A stretch of DNA of 64,000 nt from Pseudomonas triclosanedens. GTDB lineage: Bacteria > Pseudomonadota > Gammaproteobacteria > Pseudomonadales > Pseudomonadaceae. Both the position numbers and the translations under genes were made by a program. Where the stretch lies: the NCBI RefSeq assembly GCF_026686735.1, contig NZ_CP113432.1, positions 4,391,001 through 4,455,000 on the forward strand, given 5' to 3'. Under the pieces are notes generated by a model that made no database searches, was not told the origin of the DNA, and saw only the letters and a program-made list of their open reading frames with translations. Positions 39,347 to 48,893 of the stretch are shown here, in pieces (within the stretch, counting starts at the first letter, position 1; each line of letters starts with the position of its first letter).

Positions 39347-39676
39347 AAGGTACTTCGAATTCCTTCTTCTTGTCCCTGGCCCCAGACAGCGCCGGCTGTG
39401 ATCGAGGGGGGACACATTCGATCGCCCCATTCTTTACTCATAGCCGATCACGACAATTCCTCAAACCGCCGGACATCGCGCCTGGCCGGCGGGAACCGGC
39501 AGCACACGGCGAAACACTGGTAGCACCGTGCCTTCACCGGCCTTTACCGGCCTTTCGTCGGGAGCGCCACATCCGACCAACGGCCAGCAACGACGCGGGC
39601 TTCAGACTGCTTGCAGGAATAAAGGCCATGTGCCATACCTCAGCCAATCGTGCAATCTGCAAGTCTGGAGAATTCC
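39347..39676. other. 330-base intergenic region between rbdA and the LuxR-type gene
   Basis: No gene supported. It carries the divergent promoters of rbdA and the LuxR-type regulator, and a short tandem repeat of about 10 bases at 39531-39560. The GGAG for the LuxR gene is at about 39666. Confidence 0.5.
39531..39560 (+). repeat. Three tandem ~10-bp repeats (CCTTnACCGG)
   Basis: CCTTCACCGG, CCTTTACCGG and CCTTTCGTCGG follow each other with a 10-base period; the first two differ at one base and the third is degenerate. One helical turn spacing could position a regulator on one DNA face, 120-150 bases before the LuxR-type start. Confidence 0.45.
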
Positions 39677-40780
39677 ATGCCTCGTCGGGATATGGATGCG
39701 CAGTACGACCAACTGCTGGGGCTTTCCTATGAGTGTGTACTCGACGAGGGTGCTTGGCTGCCCCTGCTCTCCGGGCTGATCGACGCCACCGGTCGGCAAC
39801 AGGGCGTGCTGCTGTTCTGGGACCAGACAGAGGAAGGCGCGCTGGCCAGTGAGATCAACCTGTGCGATCCCGGTGCCATCGACACCTACAACCGCGAGTT
39901 CTGCAACATGGACCCATGCAAGCGCTTCATGCTCAGGCGCCCGGTGGGCCACTGGTATCACGACCTGCTTGAATACGGTCCCGAGAAAATCCGCCGCGAC
40001 CCGTACTACCAGGAGTTCCAGCTACCCAACGGCATGCACAACGTGTCGTGCCTCAAGCTCAACGAACAGGCCAGCGCCGGCATCTACCTGTCGGTGCTCA
40101 CCAGCGTGGGTGCGCGCTACCCGAAGGCTTCCGAGCAGGCCCTGCTGGGCCGGATCAGCCAGCATCTCGTGCGGGCGGCGCGGATGTTCGAACGGGTCAG
40201 TGGCATGCGCCTGGAACTGGCCCGGCGCGACCTGCTGCTCGACCATCATCCCACACCGCTCTGGCTGCTGGACGGCGATACCCGTGTGCTCTACGCCAAC
40301 CAGGCTGCCCAGCAGCAACTGACGCAGAAGAAACCGCGTTTTCATGAAGTATTCGGCCGCCTGCATTGCCGCCAGCACGACGCGCGGCTGCAAGCCCTGG
40401 TGCGCCAGGCCACTCCGCGCCAGGGCAAGGGGCAAGCCGGCTGGCTGTCGCTGGGCGATGGCAGCGCACTGGAGCTGCTGGTCACCCCGGTGCCGGCCGA
40501 AGCCCGCTTCAATCAGCCGTTCCAGCGCCCACTGGCGTTGCTCGCCCTGCTCGATGCGCACCGCCAGAGTCGCCTGCTCGGCGACCTGTTCGGCCTGACA
40601 CCCGCCGAGCAGCGCCTGGGCGACCTGCTGGTACGCGGCCTGACGCCGGAGCAGTGCTCCGAGCAACTGGGCACGTCCATCAACACCGTGCGCAGCCAAC
40701 TGCGTGCCCTGTTCCGCAAGACCCGCACCAACCGGCAGGCGGAACTGATGAGCCTGCTGGTGCGGCTGGGGCAGCGTTGA
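39677..40780 (+). CDS. LuxR-family HTH transcriptional regulator
   Basis: 367 residues from MPRRDMDAQYDQ, with GGAG at the right distance. The C-terminal GerE-type HTH (about 305-365) reads LTPAEQRLGDLLVRGLTPEQ and CSEQLGTSINTVRSQLRALF. The N-terminal 300 residues hold a PAS-like segment near 180-200 (HHPTPLWLLDGDTRVLYANQ) and no autoinducer-binding Trp/Tyr pattern of AHL receptors. It is therefore an orphan LuxR protein with an unknown ligand. It is divergent from rbdA and followed by a methyltransferase-like gene; both seem to be additions to the rbdA/ABC-transporter synteny. Confidence 0.85.
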   Translation: MPRRDMDAQYDQLLGLSYECVLDEGAWLPLLSGLIDATGRQQGVLLFWDQTEEGALASEINLCDPGAIDTYNREFCNMDPCKRFMLRRPVGHWYHDLLEYGPEKIRRDPYYQEFQLPNGMHNVSCLKLNEQASAGIYLSVLTSVGARYPKASEQALLGRISQHLVRAARMFERVSGMRLELARRDLLLDHHPTPLWLLDGDTRVLYANQAAQQQLTQKKPRFHEVFGRLHCRQHDARLQALVRQATPRQGKGQAGWLSLGDGSALELLVTPVPAEARFNQPFQRPLALLALLDAHRQSRLLGDLFGLTPAEQRLGDLLVRGLTPEQCSEQLGTSINTVRSQLRALFRKTRTNRQAELMSLLVRLGQR

Positions 40781-40898
40781 GCCGACGAGCAGCATCATCC
40801 ATTCAGATGATGGCCAGGACATTTGCCCGCTCTAACGTGGTGACTGGATTACCGGCCCGGCGGGCCGGCCACGAATTCGGCATACCAGGTGGACGGCA

Positions 40899-41786
40899 AT
40901 GGACAATCGCTCGCAACAGAATCCGGACTCGCTGAACCAGGCCATCGAACAGCTCGAACGGCAACTGCGCCGCATCCGGGACAGCGCTCCCGATCTCATG
41001 GAACTGGCCAGGATCGGCACCGAACCGCCGCCATCGCCACGGGTCGTCCGTTTCCCACGGCGGCGCGAACGGCCGATGGGCGAAGGAGCCTGCAACGCGG
41101 TGCTGCTCGACTACCTGTATGGAATCGACAGCACGCTGCGCACCATGCTGCCCGACGGGCCGACCGACGAACTGTTCCGCTATGCCAGCACGGCAGCCCC
41201 GCCCAGGGCATTGCGCTCGCGCCGGCAATTGCTGGCGCGGGAGATCGACCGTACCTGCGAGCTGCTCGGCGGCCAGGCCCGCATCCTCTGCGTGGGCTGC
41301 GGACATCTGCGCGAGGCCGATATTTCGCGCGCCCTGCGGCACGGGCAGTTTCGCGATTTCCTGGCGCTCGATGCCCAGCCTCAGCCCTTGCAGACGGTGG
41401 AGTCCTGCTACGCCGCGCTCGGCATCCAGACGGTGAAGTGCAGCCTCGATGACCTGTTCTATGGTCGCGCCGAACTCTGCCACTTCGACCTGATCTATTC
41501 CGCCGGCCTTTATGAGGTGCTCGACGAACAGGACGCCCGCGACCTCACACGCAACCTGTTCGCCCGCCTGCAGCCGGGCGGGCGTCTGCTGATGAGCAAC
41601 TTCCTGCCGGGCATACCCGACATCGCTTATCTGGAGGGGTTGCTGGACTGGCGGCCGCACTACCGCAGCGACTCGGCGCTGCTCGATCTGCTGCTGGGCA
41701 TCCCCTACAACGACATCGGCAGCGCACGGGTCTTCCACGACCTGGGCAATTGCGTGGCCTTCCTCGAAGTCACCCGATACGGCTGA
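40899..41786 (+). CDS. Class I SAM-dependent methyltransferase-like protein
   Basis: 295 residues. The motif I equivalent is RILCVGCGHLREADI near 127-141, then LALDAQPQPLQTVE (motif II acidic end) and LCHFDLIYSAGLYEVLDEQD (motif IV/V), with LFARLQPGGRLLMSNFLPG as post-motif strand. Asn/Asp-rich loops keep a Rossmann methyltransferase fold. The layout resembles PhcB-like enzymes that methylate 3-hydroxy fatty acids to make a diffusible signal, but that is a guess. It sits 118 bases after the LuxR-type gene on the same strand and ends one base before the convergent ABC transporter gene. Confidence 0.78.
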   Translation: MDNRSQQNPDSLNQAIEQLERQLRRIRDSAPDLMELARIGTEPPPSPRVVRFPRRRERPMGEGACNAVLLDYLYGIDSTLRTMLPDGPTDELFRYASTAAPPRALRSRRQLLAREIDRTCELLGGQARILCVGCGHLREADISRALRHGQFRDFLALDAQPQPLQTVESCYAALGIQTVKCSLDDLFYGRAELCHFDLIYSAGLYEVLDEQDARDLTRNLFARLQPGGRLLMSNFLPGIPDIAYLEGLLDWRPHYRSDSALLDLLLGIPYNDIGSARVFHDLGNCVAFLEVTRYG

Positions 41787-43580
41787 TCAGTTCTGCTGCA
41801 GGTGGCCATACAGGCGCGCGTAGAGCCCGCCTTCGGCAATCAGTTGCTGGTGGTCGCCGTCTTCGGCGATGCGCCCGCCATCGAACACCAGCACTCGGTC
41901 CGCCTGCTTAACCGCCGAAAGCCGGTGGGCGATGATCAGTGTGGTGCGACCGTCGAGGAAGCGTCCAAGCGCCTGGTGCAGCGCATACTCGGTGGCAGCG
42001 TCCAGCGCCGAGGTGGCCTCGTCGAGGATCACTACGCTGGGCTCGGCCAATACCATGCGAGCGATCGCCAACCGTTGCCGCTGGCCGCCGGATAGGCGCA
42101 CGCCGGAACGCCCGACCACGCTGTCCAGCCCCTGCGGCAGGGCGCGGATGGTATCCGCCAGTTGAGCCACTTCCAGCGCTCGCCAGCAGGCTTCGTCGCT
42201 GCGCTCGCGGCCCATCGTCAGGTTGGCGCGCACCGTGTCGTTGAACAGCGCCGGATGTTGCAGCACCACGGCGACATGCTCGCGCACGCACTCCAGGCCG
42301 ATCTCCTCCAGTGCGACGCCGCCATAGCGGATGCTGCCGGACTGCGGCTGATAGAGGCCCAGCAACAGTTGCACCAGGGTGCTCTTGCCGCCGCCGCTGG
42401 CGCCGACGATGGCGACCTTCTCGCCGGGAGCGATATCCAGGTCCATGCCGTCGAGAACCCGTTCGTCGCGATAGGCGAAACTCAGGCCGCGCACCTGGAT
42501 GCCGACGTTGTCGCGTCCGGCAAAGGGATCGCGACGCGGCGGGTACTGCGGCTCGTCGGCGCGAGCCAGCAGCTCGTTGATGCGGGTGAGCGCGCCACCG
42601 GCGGCATAGAAGGCGTACTGCAGGCTGAGCAGTTGCTCAACCGGGCCGATCATGAACCAGAGGTAGCTGAACACCGCCAGCATCTGGCCGATGGACAGGT
42701 CGGAGAACAGCACCGTGAGCATCGCCGCGGCGCGGAACAGGTCGATGCCGAACTGGAACAGCAGACCGCTGGCGCGTCCGGCGGCGTCGCTCTTCCACTG
42801 CGAGGCGACGGCGTAGTCACGGACTTCGCGGGCACGCACGCCCAGGCGGCCGAGGAAGAAACCCTGGCGATTACCGGCGCGTACCTCCTGGATCGCGTCC
42901 AGGGTCTCGGTGAGCGCCTGGGTGAAGCGAGCGGTGCTGTCGTTCTCCAGCTTCTTCAGGTGTTTGACGCGCTTGCCCAACTGCACCGTGGCAAAGATCA
43001 CCAGCGGGTTGAACAGCAGAATCAGCAGTGCCAGTTGCCAGTGCATCCAGATCAGGATCGCCGCGGTGCCACACAGCGTCAGCAGCGCCACCAGGAAGCG
43101 GCTCAGGGTGTCGCCGACGAACTTGTCGAGGGTGTCCAGGTCGGTCACCAGGTGCGCGCTGACCGAACCGCCGCCCAGTGTCTCGTATTCGCCCAGGGCG
43201 ATCCGCTTCAGGCGCTCGATCAGGCGCAGCCGGATGCGGTACACCACATCCTTGGACAGCCGCGCGAAGAGCCTGGCCTGCAGTACGTTGAACACCAGGG
43301 CGCAACTGCGCAGCAGCAGCGTGACCACCAGCATCAGGCCGATATAGCCCACCGGTTTGTGCCACGCCTGCGGCAGCCAGTTGTTCATCACCTGTAGCGC
43401 CGCGTCGCCCTTGCCCAGCAGTACTTCGTCCACCAGCAGCGGCAGCAGCAACGGAATCGGCACGCTGCACGCAGTGGCCAGCACGGCGACCAGGTTGGCG
43501 AGGATCAGGGCCTTGCGGTGGTGGAAGGCGAGCCGACGAATCTCCGCCCAGCTCAGGCGGTCTGCTACCGCCTCAGGCAT
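41787..43580 (-). CDS. ABC exporter half-transporter (MsbA-like)
   Basis: 597 residues: six membrane helices (about 25-305), then the ATPase domain. Walker A VGASGGGKST is near 393, the Q-loop region VVLQHPALFNDTVRAN near 430, the signature VRLSGGQRQRLAIARMV near 497 and Walker B VVILDEATSALD near 520; the H-loop is LIIAHRLSAV. It is a homodimeric exporter of lipid or peptide type. It starts inside the DsbA-like gene's stop (8-base overlap), giving trhO-dsbA-like-ABC in that order on the minus strand. Confidence 0.92.
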   Translation of the reverse strand: MPEAVADRLSWAEIRRLAFHHRKALILANLVAVLATACSVPIPLLLPLLVDEVLLGKGDAALQVMNNWLPQAWHKPVGYIGLMLVVTLLLRSCALVFNVLQARLFARLSKDVVYRIRLRLIERLKRIALGEYETLGGGSVSAHLVTDLDTLDKFVGDTLSRFLVALLTLCGTAAILIWMHWQLALLILLFNPLVIFATVQLGKRVKHLKKLENDSTARFTQALTETLDAIQEVRAGNRQGFFLGRLGVRAREVRDYAVASQWKSDAAGRASGLLFQFGIDLFRAAAMLTVLFSDLSIGQMLAVFSYLWFMIGPVEQLLSLQYAFYAAGGALTRINELLARADEPQYPPRRDPFAGRDNVGIQVRGLSFAYRDERVLDGMDLDIAPGEKVAIVGASGGGKSTLVQLLLGLYQPQSGSIRYGGVALEEIGLECVREHVAVVLQHPALFNDTVRANLTMGRERSDEACWRALEVAQLADTIRALPQGLDSVVGRSGVRLSGGQRQRLAIARMVLAEPSVVILDEATSALDAATEYALHQALGRFLDGRTTLIIAHRLSAVKQADRVLVFDGGRIAEDGDHQQLIAEGGLYARLYGHLQQN

Positions 43581-44208
43581 GCCGCCCGCGCTCCAGCCAG
43601 CGCTCCAGCAGCGGGGCGAGCTGTTCCAGCGGCTGGTAGCCGTTGGTCAGCAGGGCCAGTTGCCCATCGCGCTCGGCGAGCAACGTGGGGAAGCCGGCGA
43701 TGCCCAGGTCGCGGGCCCAGGAAAAGTCCGCCAGCGTCGTCAGGTGATTTTCCTGGCTGTCGAAGGCATCGGCGAACTCGATGCGCGGCAGCCCGACGCG
43801 CTCGGCCAGCTCGGTGAGGACGCTGGCCTGCGTGACATCACGGCCTTCGGCGTAGAACGCCTTCTGGATCTCGCCGGCCAGCGCCCAGGCGCAGTCTTCG
43901 TCGAGACGGCGAGCGCTGACCACCGCGCGGCAGGCAGGCTCGGTGTCGTAGACGAAACCGTCGGGCAATGCGTCTTCGAAGCGGAACGGCTGGCCGGTGG
44001 CGTCATGCACCGCGTGCCAGTGCTCGAGGATATAGCGCTTGGTGGATGGCTCCAGCGCTGCGCCCTGGCCAGTGCGCAGGCCGCCCATCACCAGCGCCAG
44101 CGGCACGCCGGCGGCGCGCGCCTGCTCTACCAGCGCCCGCGCCACCGGGGCGAACCCCCAGCACCAGGAGCACATCGGGTCCATCACATAGAGCAGGCGG
44201 CTGGTCAC
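43573..44208 (-). CDS. DsbA/FrnE-like thioredoxin-fold protein
   Basis: 211 residues, no signal peptide, thioredoxin fold with an inserted helical domain. The redox motif is C13-S-W-C16 in MDPMCSWCWGFAPV. The C-terminal cis-Pro region is LGIAGFPTLLAERDGQLALL. It belongs to the cytoplasmic DsbA-like/FrnE group (2-hydroxychromene isomerase-like oxidoreductases). It is three bases after trhO and overlaps the ABC exporter gene by eight, so it belongs to one transcript. Substrate unknown. Confidence 0.87.
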   Translation of the reverse strand: MTSRLLYVMDPMCSWCWGFAPVARALVEQARAAGVPLALVMGGLRTGQGAALEPSTKRYILEHWHAVHDATGQPFRFEDALPDGFVYDTEPACRAVVSARRLDEDCAWALAGEIQKAFYAEGRDVTQASVLTELAERVGLPRIEFADAFDSQENHLTTLADFSWARDLGIAGFPTLLAERDGQLALLTNGYQPLEQLAPLLERWLERGRHA

Positions 44209-44211
44209 GTA

Positions 44212-45147
44212 TCAGGTCTCCGCTCGGGGATCACGGCCAATGGGGTGCGGCTGGTTGCGCGCGCGCGCCAGCTCGATCTGCTTTTGCCGCTCGCGGGCAC
44301 TGGCGCGGGTCTTCTCCGGCAGCGAGTCCCAGCAATGCGGGCAACTGATGCCCGGCGCGTAATGTTCGGAAGCGCGATCCTGCGCCGAAATCGGGTTGCG
44401 GCAGGCATGGCACTGATCGTAGTCGCCCTCGGAGAGATCGTGGCGCACGGTCACGCGGTTGTCGAAGACGAAGCAGTCGCCGCGCCAGAGGGTTTCGGCC
44501 TCGGGCACTTCCTCCAGGTACTTGAGAATGCCGCCCTTGAGGTGGAACACCTCTTCGAACCCTTCGCCGAGCATGTAGCTGGAAGCCTTCTCGCAGCGGA
44601 TGCCGCCGGTGCAGAACATCGCGACCTTCTTGTGCTTCGCCGGGTCGAAATGCTCGCGGATGTATTCGGGGAACTCACGGAACGACTTGGTCTTCGGGTC
44701 GATGGCGCCCTCGAAGGTGCCGATGGCCACTTCGTAATCGTTACGGGTGTCGATCAGCAGCACTTCAGGATCGGAAATCAGGGCGTTCCAGTCCTTGGGC
44801 TCGACGTAGGTGCCGACCCTGGCATTCGGATCCACGCCCGGAACACCGAGGGTGACGATTTCCTTCTTCAGCTTGACCTTGGTGCGATAGAAGGGCTGCT
44901 CATCGCAGTAGGACTCCTTGTGGTCCACATCGGCCAGGCGCGGGTCGAGCCGGAACCAGGCCAGCAGCGCGTCGATGCCTGCGCGGGTCCCGGATACGGT
45001 GCCATTGATGCCCTCCTCGGCGAGCAGCAGGGTGCCTTTCACGTCATTGTCCAGCAGGATTTGCAGCAGGGGTTCGCGCAGGGCGACGTAGTCGGGCAGG
45101 GAGACGAACTTGTACAACGCCGCGACGACGATTCGATCGGTGGTCAT
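44212..45147 (-). CDS. trhO: tRNA uridine(34) hydroxylase TrhO (rhodanese-like)
   Basis: 311 residues. The N-terminal acylphosphatase-like part ([20 protein letters not shown]) is followed by a rhodanese domain with the active-site Cys C179 in [12 protein letters not shown]. The C-terminal CHACRN...CPHCWDS segment is a probable zinc ribbon. TrhO (YceA) hydroxylates U34 of tRNAs with O2. GGAG precedes the ATG. It is the first gene of a three-gene minus-strand operon. Confidence 0.93.
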   Translation of the reverse strand: MTTDRIVVAALYKFVSLPDYVALREPLLQILLDNDVKGTLLLAEEGINGTVSGTRAGIDALLAWFRLDPRLADVDHKESYCDEQPFYRTKVKLKKEIVTLGVPGVDPNARVGTYVEPKDWNALISDPEVLLIDTRNDYEVAIGTFEGAIDPKTKSFREFPEYIREHFDPAKHKKVAMFCTGGIRCEKASSYMLGEGFEEVFHLKGGILKYLEEVPEAETLWRGDCFVFDNRVTVRHDLSEGDYDQCHACRNPISAQDRASEHYAPGISCPHCWDSLPEKTRASARERQKQIELARARNQPHPIGRDPRAET

Positions 45148-45214
45148 GTATCACTCCAGTGGTCGCCCGCGTAAAGGGCGGACCGGGCTCTTTGAAACGA
45201 AAGCTGAAAATGAC

Positions 45215-45236
45215 AGCGCCGGCTGAAGCCGGCGCT
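45215..45236 (-). terminator. 10-bp GC-rich inverted repeat downstream of bolA
   Basis: AGCGCCGGCT (45215-45224) and AGCCGGCGCT (45227-45236) form a perfect inverted repeat with a two-base centre. On the minus strand it is followed by GTCATTTTC, a weak U-rich stretch. It would separate bolA from trhO, which starts 67 bases further on. Confidence 0.55.
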
Positions 45237-45376
45237 GGGTATCGCATTCTACACGGAGCGGTGCCTGTCGAGCATTCCTGTAGTCAGGCGTCGCGAACCG
45301 GGGCCATGTACGGCGAAGCCAAGCGAAGTGAGGGGTTCATGTGAGCGACTTCGGCCGGCTTCCAACGCTGCTGCTC

Positions 45377-45682
45377 TCAGAGGTCGTGCTTGCTACCGCC
45401 ACGGCAGGTCGGCGAATCCGGCGCCTGCCCCTGCTCCGCCCACTCCTCGGGGGTGTAGGTGTGCAGTGCCAGGGCATGGAACTGGCCCATCAGCTCCCCC
45501 AGGGTCGCGTAGACCTTCTGGTGTCGCTTCACTGCGTTCAGCCCGGCGAACACCGGGCTGACCACGACGGCCTTGTAGTGCGTTTCCTGCCCGCGGCTGT
45601 GCATATGGCTCTCGTCGAGCACCGCCAGGTGCAGCGGTTCGAGGGCGCCCAGGGCGGTCTGAATACGGTCACGCATGCTCAT
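45377..45682 (-). CDS. bolA: BolA family protein
   Basis: 101 residues from MSMRDRIQTALG. The BolA fold motif is clear: LDESHMHSRGQETHYKAVVVSPVF, then KRHQKVYATLGELM and HALALHTYTPEEW. BolA proteins work with monothiol glutaredoxins in Fe-S trafficking and influence morphology and stress gene expression. The His in HMHSRG and HALALHTY are possible cluster ligands. It lies 26 bases downstream of the DUF2059 gene on the same strand. Confidence 0.95.
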   Translation of the reverse strand: MSMRDRIQTALGALEPLHLAVLDESHMHSRGQETHYKAVVVSPVFAGLNAVKRHQKVYATLGELMGQFHALALHTYTPEEWAEQGQAPDSPTCRGGSKHDL

Positions 45683-45708
45683 CTTCGATCTCGATCAGGT
45701 TGGCTGGA

Positions 45709-46221
45709 TCAGGGCTTCTTGGCCGGAGCGGCCGGCGCTTTCACACCCAGCTCCTTGTCCATGTCAGCCATCAGCTTGTTCACCGGCTCCACTGCGGTCT
45801 GCAACTTGGCCTGGGTAAGCTGCGCGGATTCGGCGGTCAGGCGCGGCATCTTCTCCAGCACCTTGCGGCCCAGCGGCGAGGCGTAGAAATCGTTCAACTG
45901 CTTGAGTTCGGACTCGCTGAAGTTGCTGGTGTACAGCTTGACCAGTTCGGGCTTGAGCTTGTCCCAGCCCACAGCGCGGTCCAGTTCGGCGTTGGCCTTG
46001 GCCTGGTAGCGATCCAGTACGGCTTTCTTGCTGTCCGGCGCCTTGGCCTGGGCGAAACGCTGGGCGAGCATCTGCTGGACCTGCGCATAGACCGGCACGG
46101 TGAGCTTGTCGGCGTGAACCTGCTTGAGGAATTTCTCCGCCTCGGCGTTGGCGTCTGCCAGGGCGACGGAGCTGAAGCCAACCAGTAGTGCTGCGGTGCA
46201 GAGCTTACGAAGAGCGGTCAT
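45709..46221 (-). CDS. DUF2059 exported protein
   Basis: 170 residues with a signal peptide (MTALRKLCTAALLVGFSSVALA, cut near 22). A helical mature part follows, carrying the DUF2059 pattern LVKLYTSNFSESELKQLNDFY and SPLGRKVLEKMPRLT near 110-135. An AAGGA site precedes the ATG. It is a periplasmic protein of unknown function, directly upstream of bolA (26 bases), an arrangement kept in P. aeruginosa. Confidence 0.9.
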   Translation of the reverse strand: MTALRKLCTAALLVGFSSVALADANAEAEKFLKQVHADKLTVPVYAQVQQMLAQRFAQAKAPDSKKAVLDRYQAKANAELDRAVGWDKLKPELVKLYTSNFSESELKQLNDFYASPLGRKVLEKMPRLTAESAQLTQAKLQTAVEPVNKLMADMDKELGVKAPAAPAKKP

Positions 46222-46386
46222 GGGGCGGTCCTTGAGTCTGAAGGGGTGTCCGTGGGACCCGACATTCTGCGCCTAAGTTCGGAAAGCCCTCAAGTGACCG
46301 CCGAGCAACGGAGAAATGAACCACTTATCTTGTCGACTTCACGGCAAACCGGCATGCTGCGACGCGTTGCCACATGGATGTGTCCA

Positions 46387-47400
46387 ATGAACACCTTCAC
46401 CTATCTGCCGCCATACGCGAACTCACCGCCGCTGTGCGACGCCCGCGGCCGCCTGAATGCCGATGCCGTCGGCTGGTCGAGCCGGCCGCAGACACTCTGC
46501 AGCCTGCCCGGCAACACCGGCCGGCGCAAACGCTGGAATCACTGGTGCATCAACGCGCCGGGCTGGATGCTCTCGCTGACCATCGCCGACCTCGACTACC
46601 TGGGCTACGGCGCCATCTACTTCCTCGACCTGGAAACCGGCCGCTCGGTACATCGCACACAGATAACCCCGCTCGGCCTGGGCTGCGACCTGCCCGACGT
46701 TCCCAACCAGAGCCACGGTTTCCAGCATGGCGACCTGTGCCTGAATTTCAGCGAACAGCCCGGCCAGTTGCGGATCACCGCCAGCGCACCCGATCTCGGC
46801 GGCCAGCCGCTGGACCTTGCGCTGGAAATCCGGCGTCCCGCGCATCTGGAGTCGGTCAACCTCAACGTACCGATGGCCGGCCGCTGCTTCCACGCCTGCA
46901 GCCGGCAGATGGGCCTGCCCGTGCGCGGCAGCCTGCAACTCGGCCACCGCACCTTCCAGTGCAGCGAAGGCGCAAGCTTTGCCGCGCTGGACTTCGGCCG
47001 CGGCGTCTGGCCCTTCCGCACCCATTGGACCCGCGCCGCCTTCGCCGCGCCCGGCGGCATCGCCGGCAACTTCGGCAGCGGCTGGACCGACCACACCGAC
47101 CTCAGCGAAAACGCCCTCTGGTTCGGCGGCGAGCTGCAGCGCCTGTCTGGCGAGGTCGATATCCAGCGTCCGTCCCTCGACGCCCTGGCGCCGTGGCGGC
47201 TGCTCAGCCAGTGCCAGCGTGTCGACCTCACCTTCACCCCGCGCAAGCTGCATCGCGCCTGCCCACGCCTGGGCCCGCTGTTCGCCGAGACCAGCCAGTG
47301 GTTCGGCCACTTCGACGGCTTCCTGCGCAGCCTCGACGGCGAGCGCGTGCCGGTGCGCAAGGCCCTGGGCTGGATCGGCGCCACCAACGCACGCTGGTGA
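46387..47400 (+). CDS. DUF2804 family protein
   Basis: 337 residues starting MNTFTYLPPYANSPPLCDARG. Family stretches include RKRWNHWCINAPGWMLSLTIADLDYLGYG (as shorter pieces), LDFGRGVWPFRTHWTRAAF, NFGSGWTDHTDLSEN and the late ARCSQ/LLSQCQRVDLTF-type strand. DUF2804 proteins resemble lipocalin-like or carotenoid-hydratase-fold proteins and have no proven activity. The frame opens further upstream, but the region before 46387 has no ribosome site or family similarity. It is divergent from DUF2059-bolA. Confidence 0.85.
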   Translation: MNTFTYLPPYANSPPLCDARGRLNADAVGWSSRPQTLCSLPGNTGRRKRWNHWCINAPGWMLSLTIADLDYLGYGAIYFLDLETGRSVHRTQITPLGLGCDLPDVPNQSHGFQHGDLCLNFSEQPGQLRITASAPDLGGQPLDLALEIRRPAHLESVNLNVPMAGRCFHACSRQMGLPVRGSLQLGHRTFQCSEGASFAALDFGRGVWPFRTHWTRAAFAAPGGIAGNFGSGWTDHTDLSENALWFGGELQRLSGEVDIQRPSLDALAPWRLLSQCQRVDLTFTPRKLHRACPRLGPLFAETSQWFGHFDGFLRSLDGERVPVRKALGWIGATNARW

Positions 47401-47498
47401 CGCCTCCTCAGCCTCTCTATCGCGGCGATTGATCCACTGCGGAACCCGGAACGCCGACAACGGCCTAAACTGCCCGAGTCAATCCAGGAGAACGCATC

Positions 47499-48893
47499 AT
47501 GAGCCGCACAGAAACCGACAGCCTCGGCCCTATCGAAGTCCCTGACGATGCCTACTGGGGCGCCCAGACCCAACGCTCGCTGGTGAACTTCGCCATCGGC
47601 GGACAACGCATGCCGCTCGCCGTGGTGCATGCCCTGGCACTGATCAAGAAGGCCGCCGCCCGGGTGAACGCGCAATTGGGTGAACTGCCGGAGAGCATCA
47701 CCAGCCTGATCGAACAGTCCGCCGACGAAGTCCTCGCCGGCATGCACGATGACCAGTTCCCGCTGGTGGTCTGGCAGACCGGCAGCGGTACCCAGAGCAA
47801 CATGAACGTCAACGAAGTGATCGCCGGCCGCGCCAACGAAATCGCCGGCAACCCGCGCGGCGGCAAGACACCGGTGCACCCCAACGACCACGTCAACCGT
47901 GCCCAGAGCTCCAACGACAGTTTCCCCACCGCCATGCACATCGCCGCCGCCCGCGCGGTGCATGACGATCTGCTGCCGGCCATCGCAGAACTCAGCGGAG
48001 GCCTCGCCCAGCAGGCTGCCCGCCATTCGCAACTGGTGAAGACCGGCCGCACCCACCTGATGGACGCAACGCCAATCACCTTCGGCCAGGAGCTTTCGGC
48101 CTTCGTCGCCCAACTGGACTACGCCGAACGCGCGATTCGCGCCGCCCTGCCGGCCGTCTACGAGCTGGCCCAGGGCGGTACCGCCGTGGGAACCGGATTG
48201 AATGCCCCGAAAGAGTTCGCCGACGCCATCGCCGCCGAACTGGCCGACCTCTCCGGGCTGCCCTTCGTCTCGGCGCCGAACAAGTTCGCCGCCCTCTCCG
48301 GCCACGAACCGCTGGTCACCCTCGCCGGCGCACTGAAAACCCTCGCCACTGCCCTGATGAAGATCGCCAACGACCTGCGCCTGCTCGGCTCCGGCCCGCG
48401 CGCAGGGTTCGCCGAAGTGAAGCTGCCGGCCAACGAACCGGGCTCCTCGATCATGCCCGGCAAGGTCAACCCGACCCAGTGCGAGGCCCTGTCGATGCTC
48501 GCCTGCCAGGTGTTCGGCAACGACGCCGCAATCACCTTCGCCGCGAGCCAGGGCCACCTGCAGCTCAACGTGTTCAAACCGGTGATCATCCACAACCTGC
48601 TCGAATCGGTGCGCCTGCTCGCCGACGGCTGCCGAAACTTCAACACCCACTGTGTGGCAGGCATGGAGCCGGACGCCGCCAAGATGCGCGAACACCTCGA
48701 CCGTGGCCTGATGCTGGTGACCGCCCTCAACCCGCACATCGGCTACGACAAGTCCGCCGAAATTGCCAAGAAAGCCTACGCCGAAGGCAAGACCCTGCGC
48801 GAAGCGGCGCTGGAGCTGGGCTACCTGACCGACGCCGAGTTCGACCAGTGGGTGCGCCCGGAAAGCATGCTGGAGGCGGGCCAGAATGGTTGA
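47499..48893 (+). CDS. fumC: Class II fumarate hydratase FumC
   Basis: 464 residues. The fumarase/aspartase signature [15 protein letters not shown] is near 315, with the catalytic Ser in the SS-loop. [14 protein letters not shown] and [20 protein letters not shown] give the other two conserved regions. It is an oxygen-stable, iron-free homotetramer converting fumarate to malate in the TCA cycle. AGGAG precedes the ATG. Fumarate is also an end product of the homogentisate pathway encoded partly in this window. Its stop overlaps the next gene by eight bases. Confidence 0.97.
   Translation: MSRTETDSLGPIEVPDDAYWGAQTQRSLVNFAIGGQRMPLAVVHALALIKKAAARVNAQLGELPESITSLIEQSADEVLAGMHDDQFPLVVWQTGSGTQSNMNVNEVIAGRANEIAGNPRGGKTPVHPNDHVNRAQSSNDSFPTAMHIAAARAVHDDLLPAIAELSGGLAQQAARHSQLVKTGRTHLMDATPITFGQELSAFVAQLDYAERAIRAALPAVYELAQGGTAVGTGLNAPKEFADAIAAELADLSGLPFVSAPNKFAALSGHEPLVTLAGALKTLATALMKIANDLRLLGSGPRAGFAEVKLPANEPGSSIMPGKVNPTQCEALSMLACQVFGNDAAITFAASQGHLQLNVFKPVIIHNLLESVRLLADGCRNFNTHCVAGMEPDAAKMREHLDRGLMLVTALNPHIGYDKSAEIAKKAYAEGKTLREAALELGYLTDAEFDQWVRPESMLEAGQNG

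Noticed and set aside
37070..39523. 817-codon open frame antisense to rbdA
   Set aside because: Shadow of a gene with clear GGDEF/EAL domains; the translation has no recognisable domain.
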